Assembly (NCBI GenBank): GCA_945870425.1
Contig: CAMBSD010000002.1
Span: 209,142 to 273,141 of the forward strand
Direction: 5' to 3'
Source: Chitinophaga pinensis
Lineage (GTDB): Bacteria; Bacteroidota; Bacteroidia; UKL13-3
DNA length: 64,000 bases
The notes beneath the pieces were generated by a model. The model was not told the origin of the DNA. It did no database searches and saw only the letters and a list, made by a program, of their open reading frames with translations. Within the stretch, counting starts at the first letter, position 1, and every line of letters begins with the position of its first letter. Made by a program: the position numbers and the translations under genes. Below, one piece after another: positions 17,651 through 25,877 of this stretch.

Positions 17651-20143
17651 CTATAATCCAAGGATTCTTTTCCATAAAGGCTTTTTGATTACATCCAAAG
17701 TATCACCATAACCATATTGGTTTCCATATCCATATCCGTAACCGTAACCATATCCGTAACCGTAACCGTAACCATAGCCGTAACCATATCCATAAGCAGC
17801 GTAACCATAGCCATATACACCAGCAAAATTAATATCATTAAAAACCAAACCTATCTTCTTTTCGTTTTGGTTATTGAATAATTCATTTACTATATTCAGA
17901 TAGTTATTCTTACTTACATTTTGTCTTACTACATAAAGAAACAAATCAGAATACTTCATTATATCCAATGCATCCGCAACAAGTCCAATTGGAGGGGTAT
18001 CTAGTATGATAAAATCATATTTATCTTTTAGTCTAGTTAATAACACCCCAAATGCATCTGACATAATCAATTCTGAAGGATTAGGGGGTGTTGGGCCCGC
18101 TGTAATAATATCTAAGTTAGGAACTAAACTATGTTGTATAATATCTTCTTCCTTTAGTTTGCCAATTAAATAATTAGTTAGACCAAATGAATTGTCTAGT
18201 TTAAAATCCTGGAAAATTTTAGGTTTACGCAAATCGAGTCCAATAAGCAAAGTCCTATATCCACCAATAGCCAAAACAGAACTTAAATTCATCGACACAA
18301 AGGTTTTTCCTTCACCACTGACTGTAGAACTTACAATAATTAATTTGTTATCTGAATTATTTGTTATTATATAGTTCAAATTACTACGAAGGTTCCTAAA
18401 TGATTCAGCAATAGATGATTTGGGATGCTCAGCAATTACTAGAGAAGACGCTTTGTCATTATGAGTAATATTTCCAATTAACGGGATAGAAGTAAGTGAT
18501 AATAATTGACTATGATTTGTTATAGAGGTACTGAAATAATCAATAATGAAAATAATAATCAATGGAAAGAGAATTCCAATAAAAAATGCCAACAACATAT
18601 TATTTGATGTGTTAGGATAGGTTTGTCCAGCCCCAAAAGCCATATCCACAATTTTATGGTCAGATATATTTGATGCACCAGCTATACCAGCTTCAGCTCT
18701 TTTTTCTAGTAAGTAATTATATAATTTGTCGCTAAGTTTATATTTCCTTTCTATATTAAGCAATTGTTGCTCAGTTGCAGGTAATTTAAGCACTTCTTTT
18801 TCCATTTCAGAAATTCTTCCAGTAATGTCCTTCACTACCATATTAGAGTTCTCTCTTATATTTTTGACATTCTCAATTAAAGCTTTCTTAATTGATTGAA
18901 TATTATTTTCCATTTCAATCAATAATGGATTTTTGTCTTTGAGAGATAATTCTAAAACAGATTTTTTGCCATACAATTCTGACAACTTCAAAATAAGACT
19001 ATTTAGTAGGGGATCAGCGATACCAATAGCACTTGGAGCGATAACCTCATTAAACTTTTTATTTTTATCAATATAATCTTGTAAATAGAGGAAATATTTA
19101 TACTTAAGTTCCTCTTGTGCTTTTTGATTTTCTAAATTACTAAAGTTGACAACAATGGTTTTTCCCTCATCGCTTAAATTAAAGATTTTATTTACTTCTC
19201 TAAAATTTTGTCTATTTAGTTCATAATAGTTTAAAGAGTCACTAATTCTAACTAGCTGATCATCAATAAATTTAATAGTATTTTGGGTTACCTTGTTTTT
19301 ATCTTCAAGTCCAGACTGGAGGTAAGTTTCCATTAATTCATTTAAAAAAACGATATCTTTTTGGGGAATATCACCTTCTTTGGCTATTTCTACTAAACTT
19401 GATTGCTTATTTATTGGTTTTACAGTATATTTATTTACATACTTTTGTAATAATCTTTCATTAGAATTTAAAACAAAATAGAAATTAGACCCCGCGCTAA
19501 ATAGGTTTGGATTTACTAACTGAATCTTAAATTTAAAGCACTCTCCTTCCAGATAATTATTTAAGTCAACCTTTAACTTCTCAATTTTTTTAGGGACAAT
19601 TGCCACTCGTTCTTCTGTTCCAGGGAATCTAACTGTTCCATTTTTAGGATTATTTATGGATATATACGCTTCATTCTGATTGATTGCACTAACCTCAATC
19701 TCCATATCATAACATTGAAGGTGGCTACTATCAAGAGTTATTATGAATGGGCTTTTGCCATAAATATTCGTTCTTTTAACCGAACCCAAAGAAAAATAAT
19801 CGAATTTAAAATCTAATTTCTCTAAGGTTTTGGTAACTAAACTTCTAGAAACGAGTATACCCATTTCATTCTCAAGATTTTTACTTTGATTCAATAAAGA
19901 CATTCCTGATAAGAAATTATCCGCTCCATCAAACTGATTTTTAAGTCCACCTTTTTCTTTTATTAAGATGGATGATTTTATTAAATATCTTGGGGTAGCG
20001 TATCTGTTAGCTAGATATGCTATAAACAAACTAATAAACAAACTAAACAACACATAAGGTAAGAAAGCTAATAATTTTCCAATTACTTTCTTTATATTAA
20101 AACTACTACTAACTATTTCAGTACTTTTATTAAAATCACTCAT
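17651..20143 (-). CDS. wzc: Wzc-like polysaccharide co-polymerase and bacterial tyrosine kinase
   Basis: Controls chain length and export by cycles of autophosphorylation on a C-terminal tyrosine cluster. There is an N-terminal transmembrane segment (about 27-50), a long periplasmic Wzz-type region with coiled coil, a second segment (about 520-545), then the cytoplasmic BY-kinase. Walker A is SSTVSGEGKTFVSMN (about 607-620), Walker A' LIGLDLRKPK (about 634), Walker B FIILDTPP (about 713). The tail (about 770-815) holds roughly 17 tyrosines, 12 of them in an unbroken Tyr-Gly run encoded by a hexanucleotide repeat. Length 830 is normal. The gene is followed closely after the Wza homologue. Confidence 0.93.
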   Translation of the reverse strand: MSDFNKSTEIVSSSFNIKKVIGKLLAFLPYVLFSLFISLFIAYLANRYATPRYLIKSSILIKEKGGLKNQFDGADNFLSGMSLLNQSKNLENEMGILVSRSLVTKTLEKLDFKFDYFSLGSVKRTNIYGKSPFIITLDSSHLQCYDMEIEVSAINQNEAYISINNPKNGTVRFPGTEERVAIVPKKIEKLKVDLNNYLEGECFKFKIQLVNPNLFSAGSNFYFVLNSNERLLQKYVNKYTVKPINKQSSLVEIAKEGDIPQKDIVFLNELMETYLQSGLEDKNKVTQNTIKFIDDQLVRISDSLNYYELNRQNFREVNKIFNLSDEGKTIVVNFSNLENQKAQEELKYKYFLYLQDYIDKNKKFNEVIAPSAIGIADPLLNSLILKLSELYGKKSVLELSLKDKNPLLIEMENNIQSIKKALIENVKNIRENSNMVVKDITGRISEMEKEVLKLPATEQQLLNIERKYKLSDKLYNYLLEKRAEAGIAGASNISDHKIVDMAFGAGQTYPNTSNNMLLAFFIGILFPLIIIFIIDYFSTSITNHSQLLSLTSIPLIGNITHNDKASSLVIAEHPKSSIAESFRNLRSNLNYIITNNSDNKLIIVSSTVSGEGKTFVSMNLSSVLAIGGYRTLLIGLDLRKPKIFQDFKLDNSFGLTNYLIGKLKEEDIIQHSLVPNLDIITAGPTPPNPSELIMSDAFGVLLTRLKDKYDFIILDTPPIGLVADALDIMKYSDLFLYVVRQNVSKNNYLNIVNELFNNQNEKKIGLVFNDINFAGVYGYGYAAYGYGYGYGYGYGYGYGYGYGYGYGNQYGYGDTLDVIKKPLWKRILGL
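17724..17795 (-). repeat. Hexanucleotide tandem repeat (12 units) encoding (Tyr-Gly)12
   Basis: Twelve consecutive 6-bp units of the form TAY-GGN on the minus strand encode the tyrosine-rich tail of the kinase. Codons alternate between TAT/TAC and GGA/GGT/GGC, so it is an imperfect repeat. A copy-number change alters the number of Tyr residues without a frameshift. Confidence 0.9.
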
Positions 20144-20148
20144 AAAAT

Positions 20149-20973
20149 TTATTTTGATTTAAAGATAATATATGTATTTAAAACTAACAAAAATGTACTT
20201 GCAACAGTTGCTATTGTTGTTAATGTATTTTGCGCTGAAGTTAAATTACCAAGTTCACGCATTTTAATCGGTTCAACATAAATTACATCATTCGGTTTTA
20301 AAAAATAATACGGAGATTCCAATAAACGAGCGTCAGTTAGATTCACCTGATGAATTTTCAAACCTTCTGGATATTGTCTAATTATGCTAACTTTTAATCT
20401 ATTTGCTAGTGGGGTTAAATCGCCAACATGAGCTAGCACTTCGAGAATATTAACTTGATTCTGCAAGAAAGAATATTTACCAGGCCTTGTAACTTCACCT
20501 ATAACACTGCATCTAAATTCAGAAAACTGAACAGTTAAATGATAATTTTTAAAATATTTATTCAATTCTAATCGAATAGCAGCATTAGCCTCAGATAAAG
20601 TTTTACCTAAAACATAAATATTACCAACAATTGGTAATACAATATTTCCACTATCATTAACACCTACACCATTATAATACATCATACCTCCAACGCCTCC
20701 TGGCATCATGTTCATATTTCCCATTGTAGCCGGGGCCGCATTAAATATTTTACTTACTGATTCATCTTCAGAGGCTATATTAATTGATAAAATATCACTG
20801 ATTTGCAAGTGATAATTTGGCTTATTAATTTTTATGTAATCCGAAGTACTGTCTACCTTGTGTGTAGACATATTTTGTAGGTATACATACTTTTTATTAC
20901 TAAGACAAGAACTTAGTAGCAAAAGACATAGAACTATGTAAACGGATGAAATTAACTTTATTTTACAATTCAT
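20149..20973 (-). CDS. wza: Wza-like polysaccharide export outer-membrane lipoprotein
   Basis: Forms the export channel for the polymer. The start at the ATG at 20973 (MNCKIKL) gives 274 residues; a TTG at 20988 is an alternative. A lipoprotein signal ends in LLLLSSCLSN, with Cys as the lipidation site. The poly-export domain begins YHLQISDILSINIASEDESV, includes LPIVGNIYVLGKTLSEANAA, and is followed by an SLBB-type segment (RCSVIGEVTRPGKYSFLQNQ). A hydrophobic C-terminal helix (TLTTIATVASTFLLVLNTYI) precedes the end, as in other Bacteroidota homologues. The stop lies 5 bp from the kinase start. Confidence 0.92.
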   Translation of the reverse strand: MNCKIKLISSVYIVLCLLLLSSCLSNKKYVYLQNMSTHKVDSTSDYIKINKPNYHLQISDILSINIASEDESVSKIFNAAPATMGNMNMMPGGVGGMMYYNGVGVNDSGNIVLPIVGNIYVLGKTLSEANAAIRLELNKYFKNYHLTVQFSEFRCSVIGEVTRPGKYSFLQNQVNILEVLAHVGDLTPLANRLKVSIIRQYPEGLKIHQVNLTDARLLESPYYFLKPNDVIYVEPIKMRELGNLTSAQNTLTTIATVASTFLLVLNTYIIFKSK

Positions 20974-21004
20974 ATTTTTCACACTCAATAATTAGAAAGT
21001 TTAC

Positions 21005-21529
21005 TTATTTATTTAGACAATTTCTTATTTTATTTACGGGTATATTAAGTAATATATTCTGTTTTATACTTTGAAGACTAACTACCACATGGCTATTACT
21101 CCTATTTTCAATTATAAAACCCTTTAGACCATGCATCGGTCCGGAAATGATTTCAACATTAGTACCAACAACAAAATCCTCATTCATTACTTCTATTGCA
21201 ATTTCACTTCCTAAAATTTGTTTAATTAATGAAATTTCTTTCTCACTTACCACAACAGGCGATTTTTCAAAGTTTACAAATTTAACTATTCCATTCACAT
21301 TTAGAATGTCATAATAATAACTTATACTTGTGTTAATGAATAAATAACTTTTAAATAAAGGCTCAGATACCCACTTTTTCCTATCACTCCATTGTTTCAG
21401 CGTCCTATTTAAAGGTAAATATGTCTCAAAACCAAGTAATTGAAGTTCAGCATCAACTTTTTTCTCATATCGAGGCTTGGTGTACAATAAGTACCATTTA
21501 TTATTTTTATCTTTTATATCAATTAGCAA
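21005..21529 (-). CDS. NusG-like transcription antiterminator (UpxY family)
   Basis: First gene of the polysaccharide operon. The N-terminal NGN domain starts KWYLLYTKPRYEKKVDAELQ and continues LGFETYLPLNRTLKQWSDRK and LFKSYLFINT; a C-terminal KOW-like motif is VGTNVEIISGPMHGLKGFII. UpxY proteins promote elongation through the long capsule operon that they head. The start is apparently a TTG at 21529, since no in-frame ATG precedes the NGN domain. No UpxZ-type partner gene is visible. Length 174 is normal. Confidence 0.92.
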   Translation of the reverse strand: MLIDIKDKNNKWYLLYTKPRYEKKVDAELQLLGFETYLPLNRTLKQWSDRKKWVSEPLFKSYLFINTSISYYYDILNVNGIVKFVNFEKSPVVVSEKEISLIKQILGSEIAIEVMNEDFVVGTNVEIISGPMHGLKGFIIENRSNSHVVVSLQSIKQNILLNIPVNKIRNCLNK

Positions 21530-21777
21530 TTTTCAGAAACCTATTTGGGCAACCACTATCAAAATTAAATATCTATAAATCAACAACTAATAACAAAAAA
21601 AATCTTACTTTATTAAAGAATTCTAAGTTAATAAACTTTCAATCTTGTTGCGAATATGAACAATTTATATCATCTCCGCAAATTTGATTTTCCAAAATAA
21701 TAAATGTAAACCGCTGTGTAATTAGGATGAGTATATAATAATTTAATTTGAAACTTACAACCTAAAACCATATAAAA
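21530..21777 (-). promoter_or_regulatory. Leader/promoter region of the polysaccharide operon
   Basis: This 248-bp AT-rich stretch contains no convincing gene. It separates the antiterminator gene from the upstream peptide transporter on the same strand, so it should contain the operon promoter and the 5' leader on which a UpxY-type protein acts. I could not identify a full Bacteroidota promoter (TTTG then TAnnTTTG) with confidence, nor a strong terminator hairpin. The assignment rests on position. Confidence 0.4.
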
Positions 21778-23409
21778 TCAAAGATTTTCTCTCAATATCT
21801 TATTAAGCCAATTCAACAAAATAAACATTACAAAAGCAGCAAAACCAAGTAAAACAAAGTTAACTAGGAAAAAGTTCGCTTTGTTCTCATATCCATCCCA
21901 CAAGGTTGCCAAAATACCCGAAAGTTTATTCCCTATCGAAGTTGAAAGGAACCAGCCACCCATCATCAAGGCTGTTAAGCGTTTAGGACTTAATTTTGAA
22001 ACTAATGATAATCCCATTGGGCTCAAAAACAATTCGCCAATTGTAACCACCCCATAACAACTAATCAGCCATAATGGAGAGGCCTTTTCAGCACCATTAT
22101 CACAATAATAAACAGCAGCCACCATAACCAATGTGCTTAATGATGAGATGAGTAATCCAAATGCTATCTTTGTTGCAGTACTTGGCTCAACTTTACGTTT
22201 TTTCAATAATGCAAAAAATGAAACAACCACTGGAGTCAGAATAATTACCCATAGTGGATTAATGGATTGAAATAATTCGGTATTAAATAAAAATACTTCC
22301 GAGCTTTCTGGTGGAACTAATTCAGCTTGCATGTTCCTAAAATATACAGGTCTATCCCAAACCTTTTTTGCTTTGCCGTTTTCCTTAATTAGTGAAAATT
22401 TGTCTGTATATGCCTCGACAGAATCAACACGATATACAAATTTTTCAGCTTGATATAGGTTTTCTGCAACCGGTTTTATGGCTGATGGTACTTCCCTATC
22501 GGTATAATACTGGGCCCAAGTGGTCAGTGCTGTACCATTTTGTTTGAATACAGCCCAAAACATTACAGAAACTAACATAATGGCTAATAAGGCCGCCAAT
22601 GGTTTTTTATCTGAAGCCCCAGCCTTTACATACAATCCAATATAGAAAATAATAATAGGAATTGTTGCAAAGATAAAAGCATCTGTGCTATCGCTTCCAA
22701 AGATGTTTCCGGGGATAGACCAAGCACCAATACCCACTACAATTGCAGGTAAAAATACAGTGGCAAATATTTTTGATAGAGGCATATCTTCTTTCTGCAC
22801 TGGCTTTAAAACATCTGCATGTTTATAATGACGAAGGCCAATAAAGTATACGATTAGTCCAACAAACATTCCAATGCCAGCAGTTGCAAATGCATAGCTC
22901 CAACCGTATTTATTGCGCATGAACGCAGCAATGAACGTACAACTTGCAGCACCAATATTAATGCCTGAATAAAATATGTTATAGCCTGAATCTTTTAAGT
23001 TTTTATACCTATCATCGTTATACAAATTACCTAAAAGGGTTGAGATATTTGGTTTGAAAAATCCGTTACCCAGCACAATAAGAAATAAGGACAAATAAAA
23101 ATAGGTAGTTCCTGGAATTGCTAATCCCAAATAACCAAAACCCATTAATGCTCCTCCAATAAATATTGATTTACTATACCCTAAAATTCTGTCGGCTAAT
23201 AAACCTCCTAGAAACGGGGTTAAAAATACAAAAGCAATGAAAGTACCATAAATATCAGCTGCATCTTTTCTATCCATACCTAGTCCTCCTTTTTCAATGG
23301 AGGTAGTCAGGTATAGTTGAAAAATACCGATCATAAGATAGTAACCAAATCGTTCCCACATTTCGGTAAAAAATAAGAATGGTAATCCTAAAGGGTGTTT
23401 GTTTTTCAT
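21778..23409 (-). CDS. POT/PTR family proton-coupled peptide transporter
   Basis: Imports di/tripeptides with protons across the inner membrane. The POT signatures are GLPFLFFTEMWERFGYYLMI, holding the ExxER-type proton-coupling residues, then FLTPFLGGLLADRILGYSKS and GNGFFKPNISTLLGNLY. It has 12 or more hydrophobic segments with an insertion of about 70 polar residues near 310-385 (YYTDREVPSAIKPVAENLYQ onward). The ATG at 23409 (MKNKHPLG) is chosen; an upstream TTG at 23454 would place the start inside a terminator-like hairpin. A paralogue lies directly upstream. No DPP or regulator is in the same transcript. Confidence 0.92.
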   Translation of the reverse strand: MKNKHPLGLPFLFFTEMWERFGYYLMIGIFQLYLTTSIEKGGLGMDRKDAADIYGTFIAFVFLTPFLGGLLADRILGYSKSIFIGGALMGFGYLGLAIPGTTYFYLSLFLIVLGNGFFKPNISTLLGNLYNDDRYKNLKDSGYNIFYSGINIGAASCTFIAAFMRNKYGWSYAFATAGIGMFVGLIVYFIGLRHYKHADVLKPVQKEDMPLSKIFATVFLPAIVVGIGAWSIPGNIFGSDSTDAFIFATIPIIIFYIGLYVKAGASDKKPLAALLAIMLVSVMFWAVFKQNGTALTTWAQYYTDREVPSAIKPVAENLYQAEKFVYRVDSVEAYTDKFSLIKENGKAKKVWDRPVYFRNMQAELVPPESSEVFLFNTELFQSINPLWVIILTPVVVSFFALLKKRKVEPSTATKIAFGLLISSLSTLVMVAAVYYCDNGAEKASPLWLISCYGVVTIGELFLSPMGLSLVSKLSPKRLTALMMGGWFLSTSIGNKLSGILATLWDGYENKANFFLVNFVLLGFAAFVMFILLNWLNKILRENL

Positions 23410-23434
23410 AAATTTTGTTGGTTGTAAAACCAAA

Positions 23435-23462
23435 AATAAGTCTTGCCGAGACAAGACTTATT
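23435..23462 (-). terminator. Rho-independent-type hairpin between the two peptide transporter genes
   Basis: Inverted repeat AATAAGTCTTG / CAAGACTTATT with a 6-base loop lies between the two POT genes, downstream of the first gene in transcription order. It has 11-bp perfect arms but only a short T-rich tract, so it may attenuate or stabilise the transcript rather than fully terminate. Confidence 0.65.
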
Positions 23463-23487
23463 AATAAATATTTATTAGAAATGGTAT

Positions 23488-25011
23488 TTAAACGCCATGC
23501 ATCATTTTCTGTAATGTCTTAGTTAATCCAAATAAAATTACTGATGCAATACCAGACAATACCACAAAAATCATGAAGAATTCAAACAAACCAGTGATTT
23601 CGAAACCCATAAATGATGGATGAGTAGCTAGTGTTGGATCAGGATATAAACCACTTAAAGTACCTGCAAATTTATTTGCAGCAGCGGTAGATAAGAACCA
23701 AACGCCCATTAATAATGAAGCAAACTTAGCAGGAGCCAATTTTACTACCATAGCCAATCCAATTGGAGAAAGACATAATTCACCAATGGTATGAAGCAAG
23801 TACAAACTAAACAGCCACATGATACTCACTTTGATGTTTGGATCTATACCTTTAATACCAAAAGCAATTACTAAATAACCAATTGATAAAAACATCAAAC
23901 CAAAAGCTTGTTTTGTTGGTGATGCAGGTTCCATATTTTTATTACCCAAAAAGGTCCAAAACATAGCAAACAATGGTGCAAGTATTACTATTAATACAGC
24001 GTTGATTGATTGAAAGAAACTCGCAGGTACCTCTGTACCTAATATATTTCTATCCGTCTGCTCCTCTGCAAAGAATGTTAATGAAGCCCCGGCCTGTTCA
24101 AATGCTGCCCAAAAAAAGATAACAAAAAATGCCAAGATATAAATTACCCAAATTCTTTGTTTTTCTATAGGGGTAATTGTTTTATCAGTAATTATAGCAG
24201 CTGGACCTATGATAGTAATTGAAAATATAGCAGAACCAATAAGACCCAAATCCATAACATTAAAAAATAGAACAAATAATCCAATCGAAGCTCCAGCCCA
24301 AATCAACATTTGAGAAATAGGCATTTTTGGCGCTTTCTTTTCATGGCCTTCCACTACCTTTTTCATAGGAACCATGCCAATACCATGTCCTTCTGGAGTA
24401 ACAATGTATTTATTTTTAAGCAATTCAAATGAAATCATACTTATAACCATTCCTATACACGCAGCTAAAAATCCCCATTTGAAATCAGCGGCATTACCTG
24501 TATCTCCAAAACCACCACAAACTAATGGAGCGATGAAGGCACCTAAATTAATACCCATATAAAAAATAGTGAAAGCAGAATCAACTCTTTTATCGCCTTC
24601 AGGGTATAATTGTCCAACCATTGTAGAAATGTTTGGCTTAAAGAATCCATTACCAAAAATCAAAAATCCAAGGCCCAAAAAAAGCATAGGTTGGGCAAAG
24701 GCAATATTAGAATAATTAGAAGCTGAGATAAACATACACAATTGGCCTAGTGCCATTAATATTCCACCAAACAATATTGATTTCCTATTACCCCAGTATC
24801 TGTCAGCTACATAGCCTCCAACAAGAGGTGTCAGATAAACTAAACCAGTATAACTACCATATACCTCAGAGGTAAATGCTTTGTCAAAAAGTAAAGCCTT
24901 TACCATATACAAAGTGAAAATAGCGCGCATGCCATAGTAGCTGAAACGTTCCCACATTTCTGTAAAAAACAATAGGTATAAACCTTTAGGATGTTTTTGT
25001 TGTGTACTCAT
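23488..25011 (-). CDS. POT/PTR family proton-coupled peptide transporter
   Basis: Second POT transporter, 507 residues, paralogous to its downstream neighbour but without the long polar insertion. Signature blocks: GLYLLFFTEMWERFSYYGMR (ExxER), VYLTPLVGGYVADRYWGNRK, FGNGFFKPNISTMVGQLYPE and LHTIGELCLSPIGLAMVVKL. It probably imports di/tripeptides released by exopeptidases such as the DPP-IV homologue encoded nearby at 25878-28100. It is divergent from the DUF4197 lipoprotein gene across a 96-bp spacer that presumably holds both promoters. Confidence 0.93.
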   Translation of the reverse strand: MSTQQKHPKGLYLLFFTEMWERFSYYGMRAIFTLYMVKALLFDKAFTSEVYGSYTGLVYLTPLVGGYVADRYWGNRKSILFGGILMALGQLCMFISASNYSNIAFAQPMLFLGLGFLIFGNGFFKPNISTMVGQLYPEGDKRVDSAFTIFYMGINLGAFIAPLVCGGFGDTGNAADFKWGFLAACIGMVISMISFELLKNKYIVTPEGHGIGMVPMKKVVEGHEKKAPKMPISQMLIWAGASIGLFVLFFNVMDLGLIGSAIFSITIIGPAAIITDKTITPIEKQRIWVIYILAFFVIFFWAAFEQAGASLTFFAEEQTDRNILGTEVPASFFQSINAVLIVILAPLFAMFWTFLGNKNMEPASPTKQAFGLMFLSIGYLVIAFGIKGIDPNIKVSIMWLFSLYLLHTIGELCLSPIGLAMVVKLAPAKFASLLMGVWFLSTAAANKFAGTLSGLYPDPTLATHPSFMGFEITGLFEFFMIFVVLSGIASVILFGLTKTLQKMMHGV

Positions 25012-25107
25012 ATTATCAAGTAAATTTTTGTAATGTTTGATTGCAATATAAAAGTTGACTTTACAATTACAAGGTTTTGTAGAAACATTTTATTAAGATT
25101 GCCTTAA

Positions 25108-25875
25108 ATGAAGAAATTAATTTTATCAGCCTATATCATTGGAATGTTATCCATACTAAGTGGATGTGACACTTTACAACAATTATCTAAGCAAAATGGG
25201 CTACCCAATTTCCCTTCCATTCCCAATGTGAATATTCCATTGAGCAATGAAGAAGTAATAAAAGGCCTTAAAAGTGCTCTTAAAGTTGGTACCGACACCT
25301 CCATTTCAATTCTTGGAAGAACAAATGGTTATTTTACCGATGCTCTTATAAGATTGGCTTTACCACCCGAAGCCCAGCCAATCGTTAATAATATAAGCAA
25401 AATTCCTGGCGGTCAAAAATTATTAAATGATGCCATATTAGCTATTAATAGAGCCGCAGAAGATGCTGCTCCTCAGGCAAAAACTATTTTTGTAAACGCC
25501 ATTACTGGCATTAGCATTGCGGATGGGTTCAATATTTTGAATGGTGGTAATAACGCTGCAACCACCTATTTAAAAAACCAAACTTATAACCAACTTACAG
25601 ATGCTTTTGCCCCTAAAATTAGAACTTCATTAAGCAAACCATTGGTATTTGGTATTTCTGCAGAGTCGGCTTATAAAACTTTAATAGATGGTTATAATAC
25701 TGCCTCAATGAATGGGCTATTATTCCAACAAGTAAAGCAAAATTCATTAGCAACCTATACCACCCAAAAAGCTTTGGATGGTTTGTTTGTTAAAGTTGCC
25801 ATTGAAGAGACAAAAATTCGTCAAGATGTTTCTCATAGAATTAATGACATCTTGAAAAGAGTATTTGGTAAGTAA
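25108..25875 (+). CDS. DUF4197 family lipoprotein
   Basis: A 255-residue secreted protein with the lipoprotein signal MKKLILSAYIIGMLSILSGC, lipidated at the Cys. The rest matches the DUF4197 layout: EEVIKGLKSALKVGTDTSIS, LALPPEAQPIVNNISKIPGG and GFNILNGGNNAATTYLKNQT. The domain is mostly helical with no known catalytic motif, and its function is unknown. The stop lies two bases from the convergent DPP-IV stop, so there is no separate terminator. Confidence 0.88.
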   Translation: MKKLILSAYIIGMLSILSGCDTLQQLSKQNGLPNFPSIPNVNIPLSNEEVIKGLKSALKVGTDTSISILGRTNGYFTDALIRLALPPEAQPIVNNISKIPGGQKLLNDAILAINRAAEDAAPQAKTIFVNAITGISIADGFNILNGGNNAATTYLKNQTYNQLTDAFAPKIRTSLSKPLVFGISAESAYKTLIDGYNTASMNGLLFQQVKQNSLATYTTQKALDGLFVKVAIEETKIRQDVSHRINDILKRVFGK

Positions 25876-25877
25876 CC

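Noticed and set aside
17724..17795. CRISPR-like array because of the regular repeat
   Set aside because: The repeat unit is 6 bp with no spacers and lies in frame within the kinase gene.
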